From: Bradyrhizobium campsiandrae | Lineage (GTDB): Bacteria > Pseudomonadota > Alphaproteobacteria > Rhizobiales > Xanthobacteraceae | Direction: 5' to 3' | Length of the DNA stretch: 64,000 nucleotides | Assembly: GCF_014529705.1 (NCBI RefSeq) | Contig: NZ_JAANIH010000002.1 | Span: 161,572 to 225,571 of the forward strand | Part shown: one piece after another, positions 52,835 to 63,692 of the stretch | How positions within the stretch are numbered: the first letter of the stretch is position 1 | Layout of the letters: each line of letters opens with the position of its first letter | Notes under the pieces: model-generated | The model's database searches: none | Told to the model about the DNA's origin: nothing | The model's input: only the letters and a program-made list of their open reading frames with translations | Translations under genes and position numbers: made by a program

Positions 52835-54334
52835 TCATTTGCGCTCGTAATGATCGGCCACCAGACGGTCGAGCAGCCGGACGCCATAGCCCGAGCCCCA
52901 GCTCTGATTGATATCGGTCTTCGGCGCGCCCATCGCGGTGCCGGCGATGTCGAGATGCGCCCAGGGCGTGCCGTCGACGAAGCGTTGCAGGAACTGCGCC
53001 GCGGTGATCGAGCCGCCGTGGCGGCCGCCGGTGTTCTTCATGTCGGCGAATTGGGAATCGATCAGCTTGTCGTATTCGGGGCCGAGCGGCATGCGCCAGA
53101 CCTTCTCGCCGACCTCGATGCCGGCCGCGAGCAGGCGTTCGGCGAGTTCGTCATTGTTGGAGAACATGCCGGCATGCTCGGTGCCGAGCGCGACCATGAT
53201 GGCGCCGGTCAGCGTCGCCAAATCGACCATGAATTTCGGCTTGGTCTTCCTGGCCACGTACCAGAGCACGTCGGCCAGCACGAGGCGGCCTTCGGCGTCG
53301 GTGTTGATGATCTCGATGGTCTGGCCCGACATCGAGGTGACGATGTCGCCCGGGCGCTGCGCGTTGCCGTCCGGCATGTTCTCGACGAGGCCGATGGCGC
53401 CGACCACGTTGGCCTTGGCCTTGCGCGCCGCGAGCGCGTGCATCAGGCCGACGACGCAGGCCGCTCCCCCCATGTCGCCCTTCATGTCCTCCATGCTGCC
53501 GGCCGGCTTGATCGAGATACCGCCGGTGTCGAAGCAGACGCCTTTGCCGACGAAGGCGACCGGTGCCTCGCCTTTCTTACCGCCCTCCCAGCGCATGATC
53601 ACGGTGCGGCTCGGCCGCGCCGAGCCTTGGCCGACGCCGAGCAGCGCGCCCATGCCGAGCTTCTGCATCGCCTTGACGTCGAGTACCTCGATCTTGACGC
53701 CGAGCTTCCGAAGCTGGCTGGCACGGCGCGCGAATTCCTCGGGGTAGAGCACGTTCGGCGGCTCGTTGACGAGATCGCGCGCGATGATGACGCCGTCGAC
53801 CACCGCGCCGGCCGAGGCAAAAGCCTTTTTCGCGGCGGGCGCATCCCCGACCGCCAGCGAGACGTCGGCGCGCAGCGCGCCCTCCTCGCCGTCCTTCTTT
53901 CGGGTCTTGTAGCGGTCGAACTTGTAGGCGCGTAAGCGCAGGCCCGAGGCGATCGCGACCGCCTGCTCGCTGCTCATGGCGCCGTCAGGCAGTTCGGCCA
54001 TGATGGTCATGCTGCCGGAACCCGGCTTGAGCTTGCTCGCCGCCATGCCGCCGAATTTGAGGAAATCGTTGCCTTTCAGGCCCGAGGCCTTGCCGGTCCC
54101 GATCACGATCAGGCGCTCGGCCTTCACACCTTCGGGGGCGAGGATGTCCAGGGCCGCGCCGCTTTTACCCTTGAATGCGGCCGCCGCCGCCGCCCGCTTC
54201 ACGAGCTCAGCTGCCCCACCGAGCGCCTTGGCCGTTGCCGGCCCCACCTTCAGAGTCTCGTCACAGAACACGACCAGGATGCCACGGGCGGCAGAAGCGA
54301 GCGGGACAAAGCCGACCTTGATGGCATCGGACAT
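52835..54334 (-). CDS. pepA: Leucyl aminopeptidase
   Basis: M17 di-zinc aminopeptidase removing N-terminal residues from peptides; some PepA proteins also bind DNA. 499 residues. Zinc/catalytic motifs: [20 protein letters not shown] (K and D), and [18 protein letters not shown]. The start at 54334 follows GAGGAG; a longer frame to 54373 is unsupported. Operon with holC. Confidence 0.95.
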   Translation of the reverse strand: MSDAIKVGFVPLASAARGILVVFCDETLKVGPATAKALGGAAELVKRAAAAAAFKGKSGAALDILAPEGVKAERLIVIGTGKASGLKGNDFLKFGGMAASKLKPGSGSMTIMAELPDGAMSSEQAVAIASGLRLRAYKFDRYKTRKKDGEEGALRADVSLAVGDAPAAKKAFASAGAVVDGVIIARDLVNEPPNVLYPEEFARRASQLRKLGVKIEVLDVKAMQKLGMGALLGVGQGSARPSRTVIMRWEGGKKGEAPVAFVGKGVCFDTGGISIKPAGSMEDMKGDMGGAACVVGLMHALAARKAKANVVGAIGLVENMPDGNAQRPGDIVTSMSGQTIEIINTDAEGRLVLADVLWYVARKTKPKFMVDLATLTGAIMVALGTEHAGMFSNNDELAERLLAAGIEVGEKVWRMPLGPEYDKLIDSQFADMKNTGGRHGGSITAAQFLQRFVDGTPWAHLDIAGTAMGAPKTDINQSWGSGYGVRLLDRLVADHYERK

Positions 54335-54676
54335 GGGTAACTCCTCGAAAAACATGGGACTTTTGTCGTTCAACCGGCGCGGCCGGAGGCCGGAGCTGAA
54401 CGGCGATTCACTGGTCGCGCCCCACTATGGGCGAGATCGGCGGTCGATGCCAAGCACCGCCCGTGGCCGGGAATCCACAGCGAGGGAAATATTAACCATA
54501 TTATGAGGGTGCCATGGGGCAGCCATTTTGTTGACGGATCAAAGGGATGGTAGTGAGAAAGTAAGCCTCCGGAAGAGGTGATTGGCCGGCCTTGGGGATC
54601 CCTGTCAGGGGATTGGTCGGACAGCCCGGCTTCCGGTGCGCGCGTTGGGGACTTGGTGGGATTCGTGCGGTAGCGC
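54335..54676. other. Intergenic region between pepA and lptF
   Basis: 342 bp between divergent operons. No gene is supported. It contains an AT-rich patch (AATATTAACCATATTATGAG, about 54489-54508) that could belong to a promoter for one of them, but I cannot place boxes with confidence. Confidence 0.4.
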
Positions 54677-55846
54677 ATGGGGTCGATCGATAGGTATATT
54701 TTCCGCACGACGCTGGCGTCGTTTGCGCTGGTCCTGGTCAGCCTCACCGGCGTGATCTGGATTACGCAGGCGTTGCGCGGCATCGACCTGATGACGAGCC
54801 AGGGTCAGACCATCATGACCTTCCTCGGCATCACCAGCCTCGTGATCCCGGCGCTGGTGCTGATCATCTCGCCGATCGCGCTGATGATCGCGATCTCGCA
54901 CACGCTGAACAAGCTCGCGACCGATTCCGAGATCATCGTGATGAATGCCGCCGGCTTCTCGCCGTTCCGGCTGTTCTATCCGTTCTTCTACGCCACCTGC
55001 GTGGTGGCGCTGCTGGTCGCCTTCATCGCCGCCTATCTCGCGCCCGACGGCATGCGGCGGATCAAGCAGTGGGACGCCGAAATCACCGCCGACGTGCTCA
55101 CCAACATCCTGCAGCCGGGGCGCTTCGCCCAGCTCGACAAGAACCTCACGATCCGGATTCGCGAACGGCTGCCCGGCGGCATCCTCGCCGGCATCTTCAT
55201 CGACGACCGTCGCGATGCGAACGAGCGCGTCTCGATCGTCGCCGAGCATGGCGAGGTCGTGAAGAACGAGAACGGGTCGTTCCTGGTGCTCAAGGACGGC
55301 AATCTGCAGCGCTTCGAGGCCGGCAAGCGCGATCCCGCGCTGGTGGCGTTCGGCCGCTACGGCTTCGACATGTCGAAGTTCGGCAACCAGGGCCACGACG
55401 TCACCCTCGGCATCCGCGAACGCTATCTGTGGGAGCTGTTCTCGCCGTCCGAGGACGATCCGGTCTACAAGCAGATTCCCGGCCAGTTCCGCTCGGCGCT
55501 GCATGACAGCCTGCTGGCGCCGATCTATCCCTTCGCCTTCGCCGTGCTGACCTTCGCTTTCCTCGGCGCGCCGCGCACCACGCGCCAGAGCCGCAACTTC
55601 TCGATCGGCGGCTCGGTGCTCGCCGTGTTCGGCCTGCGCATGGCGGGTTTCGCCTGCTCGGTGATGGCGGTGAAGTCGCCTGGTCCGGTGCTGTTTCAGT
55701 ACGTGATGGTGCTCGGCGCGATCGGCGTCGGGTTGTGGATGATCATCGGCGGCATCGTGGTCGAGCCGCCGCCGGCTCTCATGGAAGCCATCAACAGATC
55801 GAATGCGCGCATCGCGCGGCTGTTCGGACGGCCGGCCGCCGCATGA
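54677..55846 (+). CDS. lptF: LPS export permease LptF
   Basis: Inner-membrane partner of LptG in the LptB2FG complex that extracts LPS from the inner membrane. 389 residues with helices at the N-terminus (LASFALVLVSLTGVIWITQ and ALVLIISPIALMIAISH) and three near the C-terminus, around a periplasmic jellyroll domain. DSEIIVMNAAGFSPFRLF is the diagnostic YjgP/YjgQ coupling motif. First gene of the operon; ends overlapping lptG by 4 bp. Confidence 0.93.
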   Translation: MGSIDRYIFRTTLASFALVLVSLTGVIWITQALRGIDLMTSQGQTIMTFLGITSLVIPALVLIISPIALMIAISHTLNKLATDSEIIVMNAAGFSPFRLFYPFFYATCVVALLVAFIAAYLAPDGMRRIKQWDAEITADVLTNILQPGRFAQLDKNLTIRIRERLPGGILAGIFIDDRRDANERVSIVAEHGEVVKNENGSFLVLKDGNLQRFEAGKRDPALVAFGRYGFDMSKFGNQGHDVTLGIRERYLWELFSPSEDDPVYKQIPGQFRSALHDSLLAPIYPFAFAVLTFAFLGAPRTTRQSRNFSIGGSVLAVFGLRMAGFACSVMAVKSPGPVLFQYVMVLGAIGVGLWMIIGGIVVEPPPALMEAINRSNARIARLFGRPAAA

Positions 55847-56940
55847 GCATGCTCACCAACACACTCGGGCGCTATTTCGCCGGCCGCTTCGTGGTCAACG
55901 CGCTCGGCGTGTTCCTGGGCATTTTCCTGCTGCTGGTGCTGGTCGATTACATCGAGATGGTGCGCAAGACCTCGGGCCTTGCATCCGCGTCCGCAGTCAT
56001 GGTGGCGGAGACCTCGCTGTTCCGCGTACCGCAACTGCTGGAGAAGCTGACGCCGTTCTGCATGCTGATCGGCGCCATGACTTGCTATCTCACCCTCTCC
56101 CGCCGGCTCGAACTCGTGGTGGCGCGCGCCGCCGGCATCTCGGCCTGGCAATTCATCTCGCCCGCGCTCGGCAGCGCGCTCCTGATCGGCGTGATCGCCA
56201 CCGCGGCCTACAATCCGATGTCGGCAAACTTGCGCGAGCTCTCCAAGCGCATGGAAGCCGAGCTGTTCGGCTCGGCGCCCGGCGGCGGCATCCAGGACGC
56301 CTCCGGCTTCTGGCTCAACCAGGTGACCAGCGACGGCCAGACCATCATCAACGCGGCGCGCAGCGAGCAGCAGGGTGTTCGGCTCACCGGGCTCACCCTG
56401 TTCCGGTTTGATACAGAGCAACACTTCAAGGAGCGGGTCGAGGCACGCGAGGCGACGCTCGAGGCCGGTCATTGGCTGTTCAAGGGCGTCCGCCGCTTCA
56501 CGCTGGATTCCCCGCCGGTCGACCAGGCGAGCCTGGAAATTCCGACGACACTGACCGAGGCCCAGGTTCGCAACAGCTTTTCCACACCCGAGACTGTGTC
56601 CTTTTGGCAACTACCGAGCTACATCCGCTCGTCCGAGAGCTCTGGGTTCGCGACAGCGGGATATCGACTCCAGTATCACAAGCTGCTGGCACAGCCGTTT
56701 TTGCTCGCCGCCATGGTGATGCTCGCGGCTTCCGTGTCGCTGCGCTTCTTCCGGATGGGCGGCGTACAGAAGATGGTTTTGAGTGGCGTGGGCGCAGGCT
56801 TTCTGCTCTACGTTCTGTCGAAAGTGACTGAAGACTTGAGCAAGGCTGAGTTGATGCATCCGATCGCTGCGGCGTGGTTGCCCGTGGTGGTGGGCGGCCT
56901 CACCGGCTTTTTGGCCTTGCTGTATCAGGAGGACGGTTAG
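55843..56940 (+). CDS. lptG: LPS export permease LptG
   Basis: Second permease of LptB2FG, 365 residues. It begins LTNTLGRYFAGRFVVNALGV, with family motifs LEKLTPFCMLIGAMTCYLTL and SRRLELVVARAAGISAWQF. C-terminal helices VVMLAAS-type and GGVQKMVLSGVGAGFLLYVL are typical. ATG overlaps the lptF stop (ATGA), and its own stop TAG shares its last base with the lptD GTG. Confidence 0.93.
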   Translation: MSMLTNTLGRYFAGRFVVNALGVFLGIFLLLVLVDYIEMVRKTSGLASASAVMVAETSLFRVPQLLEKLTPFCMLIGAMTCYLTLSRRLELVVARAAGISAWQFISPALGSALLIGVIATAAYNPMSANLRELSKRMEAELFGSAPGGGIQDASGFWLNQVTSDGQTIINAARSEQQGVRLTGLTLFRFDTEQHFKERVEAREATLEAGHWLFKGVRRFTLDSPPVDQASLEIPTTLTEAQVRNSFSTPETVSFWQLPSYIRSSESSGFATAGYRLQYHKLLAQPFLLAAMVMLAASVSLRFFRMGGVQKMVLSGVGAGFLLYVLSKVTEDLSKAELMHPIAAAWLPVVVGGLTGFLALLYQEDG

Positions 56941-59426
56941 TGACTGCCGTCCGTCGAGGACCAGCGTCTGGATCGACGTTGCGCACCCGCGTGCGCGCGA
57001 ACGGATATGGCTTGTCTGTCCGTAGGGTCCTGCTCGCACTGGTCGCGACCATATCGCTCGCCGGCATGATGGATGTTGCCGCGGTGGCACCTGCCGGCGC
57101 CCAGAGCTACACCTACAATCCGCGGCCGCCACGTCCGACGCCGCCAAAGGCCGCCAATGACGGGCAGATGCTCGTGCAGGCGACCGAGGTCGATTACGAC
57201 TACAACAATTCGCGCGTCTCCGCGGTCGGCAACGTCCAGCTGTTCTACAACGGCACCAGCGTCGAAGCGGACCGGGTCATCTACGATCAGAAGACCAAGC
57301 GGCTGCATGCCGAAGGCAACATCCGCATGACGGATGCCGACGGCAAGATCACCTATGCCGAGATCCTCGACCTCTCCGACGACTACCGCGACGGCTTCGT
57401 CGATTCGCTGCGCGTGGACACCGCCGACCAGACCCGCATGGCCGCGACCCGCGCCGACCGCTCCAGCGGCAACTACACGGTGTTCGAGAACGGCGTCTAC
57501 ACGGCCTGCGCGCCCTGCAAGGACGATCCGAAGAAGCCGCCGCTCTGGCAGGTCAAGGGCGCCCGCATCATCCACGACCAGCAGGAGAAGATGCTGTATT
57601 TCGAGACGGCACAGCTCGAGTTCTTCGGCGTGCCGATCGCCTACATGCCCTACTTCTCGACGCCCGACCCGACCGTCAAGCGCAAGACCGGCTTCCTGAT
57701 GCCGGGCTTCACGTCGAACACGCCGTTCGGCTATGGCGTCGAAATCCCGTTCTATTGGGCGATCGCGCCCGACATGGACGCAACCTTCAGCCCGCGCATC
57801 ACCTCCAAGCAGGGCGTGCTGTTCCAAGCCGAGTTCCGCCAGCGTCTGCAGGACGGCGCCTACCAGGTGCGCGTCTACGGCATCGACCAGCTCGACCGGA
57901 ACGCGCTCGCCGGCCAGCCCGGCGACCGCCAGTTCCGCGGCGCCGTCGACACCAAGGGTCAGTTCGCGCTGAACGACAAATGGGTCTGGGGCTGGGACGG
58001 CGTGGTCATGTCCGACTACTACTTCTTCTCGGACTACCGCTTGTCGCAATACCGCGATCCGCTGGGCTCGTTCCTGTACCTACCGACCGATGCGTTGTCG
58101 CAGCTGTATCTGACCGGCGTCGGCAATCGCAGCTTCTTCGACGCGCGCACGATGTACTGGCTGAGCTACTCGGGCAACCAGCAGCAGGTCCCGGTCGTCT
58201 ACCCCGTGATCGACTACTCGAACGTGCTCAACTATCCGGTCTTCGGCGGCGAGTTCTCCTACAAGACGAACTTCGTCAATCTGTCGCGCAACGACGCCGT
58301 CTTCGACCCGATCACGACGCTCGCCAATACGAACAGCCTGTGCACGACGGCGTCGGCCGATCCGCTCGCGCGTACGCCGTCGCAGTGCCTGCTGCGCGGC
58401 TTCCCCGGCACCTACACCCGCCTGACGGCGGAGGCGCAGTGGCGCAAATCCTTCACCGATCCGTTCGGCGAGATCTGGACGCCGTTCGCGATCCTGCGCG
58501 CCGACGCGATCAACTCCGACGTTTCCAACCAGCCGGGCGTGTCGAACTACCTGCCCGTCGGCGACACCCAGGCGTTCCGCCTGATGCCGACCGTCGGCCT
58601 CGAATACCGCTATCCCTTCATCAATGTTCAGCCCTGGGGCTCGACCACCATCGAGCCGATCGCGCAGATCATCATCCGTCCCAACGAGACCTATGCCGGC
58701 AAGCTTCCCAACGAGGATGCGCAGAGCATGGTGTTCGATACCTCGAACCTGTTCAGCGTCGACAAGTTCTCCGGCTATGACCGCGTCGAGGGCGGCGGCC
58801 GCGCCAATGTCGGCGTGCAGGCCACCACGCAGTTCGACCGTGGCGGCGCCGTCAAGGTGCTGTTCGGCCAGTCGTACCAGCTGTTCGGCATGAACTCCTA
58901 TGCGGTCCAGGACACGATCAATACGGGCGTCGATTCCGGGCTCGACAAGCCGCGCTCCGACTACGTCGCGAGCGTCGCCTACTCGCCGAACAGCACCTAC
59001 ACGTTCAGCGTCCGCTCCCGCATGGACGAGCAGACCTGGAACGTGCAGCGCTTCGAGGCCGAAGGCCGCGCCAACTTCAATCGCTGGTCGGTCAGCATGA
59101 TGTACGGCAATTACGCGCCGCAGCCGGAGCTCGGCTATCTGACGCGCCGCGAGGGCATCCTGACCTCGGGCTCGATCAAGGTCGCCGCCAACTGGGTGGT
59201 GACAGGTTCGGCGCGCTGGGACCTCGAAGCCAACAAGATCAACCAATATGTGCTCGGCGCCGGCTATGTCGACGATTGCTTCGTGCTGGCAGCGAACTAT
59301 GTAACTTCCTATAGCTATTCCGCGGGCACCACGCCGCCGGTGCTGAGCCACGCGTTCATGTTCCAGATCGGCTTGCGCACGCTGGCGAACTCGACGGGAA
59401 GCAGCAGTTCCGCCGGCCTCCAGTGA
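56940..59426 (+). CDS. lptD: LPS-assembly outer-membrane protein LptD
   Basis: Outer-membrane barrel that, with LptE, inserts LPS into the outer leaflet. About 828 residues starting from GTG 56940. A signal-like segment (VRRVLLALVATISLAGMM...GAQ) comes first, then the OstA/jellyroll domain (LVQATEVDYDYNNSRVSAVG, then SVEADRVIYDQKTKRLHAEG), then the barrel to the C-terminus. C-terminal cysteines and the AYMPYFSTPDPTVKRKTGFL block are typical. It immediately follows lptG and precedes surA. Confidence 0.92.
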   Translation: MTAVRRGPASGSTLRTRVRANGYGLSVRRVLLALVATISLAGMMDVAAVAPAGAQSYTYNPRPPRPTPPKAANDGQMLVQATEVDYDYNNSRVSAVGNVQLFYNGTSVEADRVIYDQKTKRLHAEGNIRMTDADGKITYAEILDLSDDYRDGFVDSLRVDTADQTRMAATRADRSSGNYTVFENGVYTACAPCKDDPKKPPLWQVKGARIIHDQQEKMLYFETAQLEFFGVPIAYMPYFSTPDPTVKRKTGFLMPGFTSNTPFGYGVEIPFYWAIAPDMDATFSPRITSKQGVLFQAEFRQRLQDGAYQVRVYGIDQLDRNALAGQPGDRQFRGAVDTKGQFALNDKWVWGWDGVVMSDYYFFSDYRLSQYRDPLGSFLYLPTDALSQLYLTGVGNRSFFDARTMYWLSYSGNQQQVPVVYPVIDYSNVLNYPVFGGEFSYKTNFVNLSRNDAVFDPITTLANTNSLCTTASADPLARTPSQCLLRGFPGTYTRLTAEAQWRKSFTDPFGEIWTPFAILRADAINSDVSNQPGVSNYLPVGDTQAFRLMPTVGLEYRYPFINVQPWGSTTIEPIAQIIIRPNETYAGKLPNEDAQSMVFDTSNLFSVDKFSGYDRVEGGGRANVGVQATTQFDRGGAVKVLFGQSYQLFGMNSYAVQDTINTGVDSGLDKPRSDYVASVAYSPNSTYTFSVRSRMDEQTWNVQRFEAEGRANFNRWSVSMMYGNYAPQPELGYLTRREGILTSGSIKVAANWVVTGSARWDLEANKINQYVLGAGYVDDCFVLAANYVTSYSYSAGTTPPVLSHAFMFQIGLRTLANSTGSSSSAGLQ

Positions 59427-59480
59427 CCCCGTCCAAAATGCCGGCCGCGCGCTCCCGATCGCAGGATCACCGCGGCTGAC

Positions 59481-60428
59481 ATGCGAGCGACAACCATGAC
59501 TATCTCATTGCCTGTCTTCCGCCTTCCCCTTCTCGTCCTCGCTGCCGTGCTGGTTCTGGCCGGCGTCCCGGCGAGGGCGCAGAACATCGTCGTCATGGTC
59601 AATGGCGATCCCATCACCGATTTCGACATCGAGCAGCGCTCCAAGCTCGATCAGCTCACGACGCAGAAGACCCCGAACCGGCAGGACGTCATCAACGAGC
59701 TGATCGACGACAAGATCAAGCTGAAGGAAGGCAAGAAATACGGCGTCGATCCCGGCGTCTCCGACATCAACCAATCCTATGAGGGCATGGCGCAGCGCAT
59801 GCGCATCTCGCCCGACCAGCTCACCAAGTCGCTCGAGACCAAGGGCGTGCGCCCCGAGACCCTGAAGGGCCGCATGAAGGCCGAGATGGTCTGGACCAGC
59901 CTCGTGCGCGGCCGTTACAAGGAGAAGCTGATGGTCGGCGAGAAGGACGTCGCCGACAAGGTGCGGGCCGAAGGCAACGACAAGCTCCAGATCGAGGGCA
60001 CCGAGTACAAGATGCAGCCGATCGTGCTGATCGTGCCCCGCGGCTCCTCTCCAGCCTTCCAGGAGACGCGCATGAAGGAGGCGGAGCAATATCGCTCGCG
60101 CGTCGCGAGCTGCGAGGAAGCCAATTCGCTGTTCCGCTCCACGCCGAACGCCACCATCCGCGAGACCGTCACGAAGACGACGGCAGACCTGCCGGAGGCG
60201 TTGCGCAAGGTGCTCGACGACACGCCGATCGGCCATCTCACCGCGCCTGAAGTGACCAAGGCGGGAATCGAGATGGTGGTGCTGTGCGCGCGCAAGCCGA
60301 CCACGATCGACACGCCGAAGAAGCGCGAGATCCGCGAGAAGATGTACCAGGAGAAGTACGAGAAGACCCAGAAGGCCTATCTCGACGAGATCCGCAAGGC
60401 GGCGATGATCGAATATCGCAACCGCTGA
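59481..60428 (+). CDS. surA: SurA-type periplasmic chaperone/PPIase
   Basis: Escorts unfolded outer-membrane proteins such as LptD. 315 residues with a signal peptide (RLPLLVLAAVLVLAGVPARA). The N-terminal SurA chaperone domain has NIVVMVNGDPITDFDIEQRS and LIDDKIKLKEGKKYGVD. A single divergent parvulin-like region (about 170-270) replaces the two of E. coli SurA, and the canonical parvulin active-site stretch is not clear. ATG 59496 is an alternative start. The stop overlaps the pdxA start. Confidence 0.85.
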   Translation: MRATTMTISLPVFRLPLLVLAAVLVLAGVPARAQNIVVMVNGDPITDFDIEQRSKLDQLTTQKTPNRQDVINELIDDKIKLKEGKKYGVDPGVSDINQSYEGMAQRMRISPDQLTKSLETKGVRPETLKGRMKAEMVWTSLVRGRYKEKLMVGEKDVADKVRAEGNDKLQIEGTEYKMQPIVLIVPRGSSPAFQETRMKEAEQYRSRVASCEEANSLFRSTPNATIRETVTKTTADLPEALRKVLDDTPIGHLTAPEVTKAGIEMVVLCARKPTTIDTPKKREIREKMYQEKYEKTQKAYLDEIRKAAMIEYRNR

Positions 60429-61453
60429 TGGCTACCGTTCCCGCAAAGCCCCTCGCGCTCACGCTCGGAGAGCCCGCCGGCATCGGCCCCGACATCACGA
60501 TCGCAGCCTGGCTGAGGCGCCGCGAGCTCGACCTGCCGGCCTTCTATCTGCTCGGCGACGAAGCGCTGATCGCGCAGCGTGCCAGGGCGCTGGGAAAAGT
60601 GCTCGGCGCCGACGTCACCATCGCGACGGTGAGCCCGGGCGAGGCCGCAACCGCCTTTGCCGACGCCCTGCCCGTGGTTGCGACCGGCGAGCAGGCGACC
60701 GCCGCGCCGGGCAAGCCCGACGCCTCGAGCGCGCCCGCCGCGCTTGCCTCGATCCGCCAGGCCGTCAGCGACGTGCGCGCAGGGCTCGCCAGCGCCGTCG
60801 TCACCAACCCGATTGCCAAGAGCGTGCTCTACCGCGCCGGCTTCCGCCATCCCGGCCACACCGAATTCCTCGCCGAGCTCGCCGCCAGTGACGGCCGCGT
60901 GCCGCAGCCGGTGATGATGCTGTGGTCGCCGCGGCTCGCCGTCGTGCCTGTGACGATCCACGTGTCCCTGCGGGACGCCCTCGCCCAGCTCACCAGCGAC
61001 CTCATTATCTCGACGGTGCGCATCGTCGCGACCGAGCTGAAATCCCGCTTCGGCATTGCCCGTCCGCGCATCGCGATATCGGGACTCAATCCGCATGCCG
61101 GCGAGGACGGCTCGCTCGGCCATGAGGAGCAGACCGTGATCGCGCCGGCGCTCAAGGTCCTGCGCAACGACGGTATCGACGCCAGGGGCCCACTGCCCGC
61201 CGACACCATGTTCCACGAGGCTGCGCGCAGCACCTATGACTGCGCGGTCTGCATGTATCACGATCAGGCGCTGATCCCGATCAAGACGATGGCGTTCGAC
61301 GATGCCGTCAACGTCACGCTCGGCCTGCCCTTCATCCGCACCTCGCCCGACCACGGCACCGCCTTCGACATCGCCGGCACCGGCAAGGCCAATCCGGCGA
61401 GCCTGATCGCCGCGCTCAAGCTTGCGAGCCGCATGGCGGCTGCAAACAGCTGA
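60428..61453 (+). CDS. pdxA: 4-hydroxythreonine-4-phosphate dehydrogenase
   Basis: Vitamin B6 (pyridoxal phosphate) synthesis, DXP-dependent route. 341 residues. It begins [19 protein letters not shown]; metal-binding histidines lie in [22 protein letters not shown] and [12 protein letters not shown], with [16 protein letters not shown] between. Start overlaps the surA stop by one base (TGATG). Confidence 0.95.
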   Translation: MATVPAKPLALTLGEPAGIGPDITIAAWLRRRELDLPAFYLLGDEALIAQRARALGKVLGADVTIATVSPGEAATAFADALPVVATGEQATAAPGKPDASSAPAALASIRQAVSDVRAGLASAVVTNPIAKSVLYRAGFRHPGHTEFLAELAASDGRVPQPVMMLWSPRLAVVPVTIHVSLRDALAQLTSDLIISTVRIVATELKSRFGIARPRIAISGLNPHAGEDGSLGHEEQTVIAPALKVLRNDGIDARGPLPADTMFHEAARSTYDCAVCMYHDQALIPIKTMAFDDAVNVTLGLPFIRTSPDHGTAFDIAGTGKANPASLIAALKLASRMAAANS

Positions 61454-62307
61454 TGAGCGCGATCGACGACCTTCCGCCGCTTCGCGAGGTCATTCGCCAG
61501 CACGCCCTGTCGGCCCGCAAATCGCTCGGTCAGAACTTTCTGCTCGATCTCAATCTCACAGCGCGCATCGCGCGGGCGGCAGCCCCGCTCGAAGAGAGCG
61601 TCATCGTCGAGGTCGGCCCCGGGCCCGGTGGACTGACGCGCGCGCTGCTGGCGCTCGGCGCGAGGCGTGTCATCGCCATCGAGCATGACGAGCGCGCGAT
61701 CCCGGCATTGAATGATATTTCGGCGCGCTACCCTGGCAGGCTCGAGATCGTGCATGGCGACGCCATGACCTTCGATCCGCGGCCGCTGCTCGGCGCAGAG
61801 CGCGCCAGGGTCGTCGCCAATCTGCCCTACAACATCGCGACCCAGCTCCTGATCAACTGGCTCACCATCGAGCCATGGCCGCCCTGGTACGACATGATGG
61901 TGCTGATGTTTCAGCGCGAGGTCGGCGAGCGCATCGTCGCGCACGAGGACGAAGAGGCCTATGGCCGCCTCGGCGTGCTCGCCAACTGGCGCTGCGAGAC
62001 GAAGATCCTGTTCGACATCTCGCCGTCCGCGTTCGTGCCGCCGCCGAAGGTCACCTCCTCCGTCGTGCGCCTCAAGCCGCGTGCGGAGCCCCTGCCCTGC
62101 GATCGCAAACTGCTCGAACAGGTCGCGGCCGCCGCCTTCGGCCAGCGCCGCAAGATGCTGCGCCAGAGCCTGAAATCGCTGGGTGTCGATCCGGCGCGAC
62201 TTGCAGCCGCCGCCGCCGTCGATGCGACGCGGCGCGCCGAGACCATTCCGATCTCCGGCTTTGTTGCCATGGCCCGTGAATTGGCCGATATACGCAGCGA
62301 AGCGTGA
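61453..62307 (+). CDS. rsmA: 16S rRNA (adenine 1518/1519-N6) dimethyltransferase
   Basis: Dimethylates two adjacent adenines in the helix 45 loop of 16S rRNA. 284 residues. Motif [21 protein letters not shown]; motif [18 protein letters not shown]-terminal [11 protein letters not shown] segment. The kasugamycin-sensitivity locus ksgA in E. coli. The start overlaps the pdxA stop (TGATG), ending the LPS/SurA operon. Confidence 0.95.
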   Translation: MSAIDDLPPLREVIRQHALSARKSLGQNFLLDLNLTARIARAAAPLEESVIVEVGPGPGGLTRALLALGARRVIAIEHDERAIPALNDISARYPGRLEIVHGDAMTFDPRPLLGAERARVVANLPYNIATQLLINWLTIEPWPPWYDMMVLMFQREVGERIVAHEDEEAYGRLGVLANWRCETKILFDISPSAFVPPPKVTSSVVRLKPRAEPLPCDRKLLEQVAAAAFGQRRKMLRQSLKSLGVDPARLAAAAAVDATRRAETIPISGFVAMARELADIRSEA

Positions 62308-62332
62308 CAGTTCATATTCCGGAGGAAAGAAA

Positions 62333-63391
62333 ATGGCGTTGATGCGTCGGCAGTCCCTGGTCAAGTTCGATGCGCCGCTGTGCGAGACCATCGTCGACAC
62401 GCCCAAGCCTCAGGCTGCCGAGGTGCTGGTTCGCATCGAGCGCTGCGGCCTCTGCCATTCCGACCTGCACATCCAGGATGGCTATGCCGATCTCGGCGGC
62501 GGCAAGAAGCTCGACACCACGCGCGGCATGACGCTGCCCTTCACGCTCGGCCACGAGATCGCCGGCGTCGTCGAGGAAGTCGGTCCCGACGTGCCCGCGA
62601 GCCTGATCGGCGCGAAGAAGGCGGTGTTCCCCTGGATCGGTTGCGGCCAGTGCCGCGACTGCAAGAACGGCGACGAGAATCTCTGCGCCAGGCAGCGCTT
62701 CCTCGGCGTCTCCATCGACGGCGGCTTCGCTACCCACGTGCTGGTGCCCGACGCGAAATACCTGCTCGACTACGATCCCCTGCCCGTGAACCAGGCCGCG
62801 ACGCTGATGTGCTCCGGCGTCACCGCCTATGGCGCGCTCAAGCGCCTGGTCGACCGTCCGCGCCAGCGCAATCTGCTCCTGGTCGGTCTTGGCGGCGTCG
62901 GCATGATGGGCCTGTCGTTCGCGCAAGCCATGTTCAAGCAACCGATCACCGTCGCCGATCTGTCGCAGGCCGCGCGCGAGACCGCGCTGAAGAACGGCGC
63001 CGCCAATGCCTACGACCCGTCCGAGCCCGACATGATCAAGCGCATCCTGAAGGAGACCGACGGCGGCTTCGACGAAGTCGTCGATTTCGCCGGAAACGAA
63101 AAGTCGATGGCCTTTGCGGTCGCGGTCGCGGCGCGCGGCGGCAAGGTCGTCGTCTCCGGACTGATGGGCGGCCAGTTCACCCTGCCCATGGTGCAATGGG
63201 TCTACAAGCGCCTCACCGTCGAGGGTTTCATGGTCGGCACCCTTGCCGAGGCGCATGAGCTGATGGCGCTCGCCCGTGCCGGCAAGATCAAGCCGCCGCC
63301 GATGCGCGAGGAGCCGATGGGCGACGTCCAGAAGTGGATCGACGAGCTGCGTGCCGGCAAGGTGGTCGGCCGCATCGTGCTGAAGAACTGA
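62333..63391 (+). CDS. Zinc-containing alcohol dehydrogenase
   Basis: Medium-chain zinc dehydrogenase, 352 residues. Catalytic zinc: CGLCHSDLH (Cys) and GHEIAGVV (His). Structural zinc: C-G-Q-C-R-D-C-K-N-G-D-E-N-L-C. The NAD-binding loop is GLGGVGMMG. Start ATG 62333, set by GGAGG and the loss of sense in the upstream 50 residues. Only 25 bp after rsmA, but it may have its own promoter. It acts on an alcohol or aldehyde of unknown identity. Confidence 0.88.
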   Translation: MALMRRQSLVKFDAPLCETIVDTPKPQAAEVLVRIERCGLCHSDLHIQDGYADLGGGKKLDTTRGMTLPFTLGHEIAGVVEEVGPDVPASLIGAKKAVFPWIGCGQCRDCKNGDENLCARQRFLGVSIDGGFATHVLVPDAKYLLDYDPLPVNQAATLMCSGVTAYGALKRLVDRPRQRNLLLVGLGGVGMMGLSFAQAMFKQPITVADLSQAARETALKNGAANAYDPSEPDMIKRILKETDGGFDEVVDFAGNEKSMAFAVAVAARGGKVVVSGLMGGQFTLPMVQWVYKRLTVEGFMVGTLAEAHELMALARAGKIKPPPMREEPMGDVQKWIDELRAGKVVGRIVLKN

Positions 63392-63464
63392 CGTCCGTCG
63401 GCGGCGGGATGCCTGTCTCGCCGCCACACACGGAACGGCTGCGACCGCACCGCGTTGGCAGCGC

Positions 63465-63692
63465 ATGTCCATTCGCTGCACCGTCGAGAGCGCATTCTTC
63501 ATCGCCTGGAGCTTCCTGGAGAAGACCGGCGAGCTCGGCCCACCCGACTCCTCCGCGAACATCATTCTCGACGCGATCGAAGCGCAGCTCAGAACCGGCG
63601 AGCGCCGTCCGCTGATGCTCGCCAACAAAGCCATCGATACGTATCGGTACGTGACCCGGCTGTCGGCCGCGCGCGAAACACGCCTCGGCTAG
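63465..63692 (+). CDS. Small protein, unknown
   Basis: 75 residues with SIRCTVESAFFIAWSFLEKT, ANIILDAIEAQLRTGERRPL and MLANKAIDTYRYVTRLSA. A helical, plausibly real small protein; no family recognised. It is 73 bp after the alcohol dehydrogenase gene on the same strand. Confidence 0.5.
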   Translation: MSIRCTVESAFFIAWSFLEKTGELGPPDSSANIILDAIEAQLRTGERRPLMLANKAIDTYRYVTRLSAARETRLG

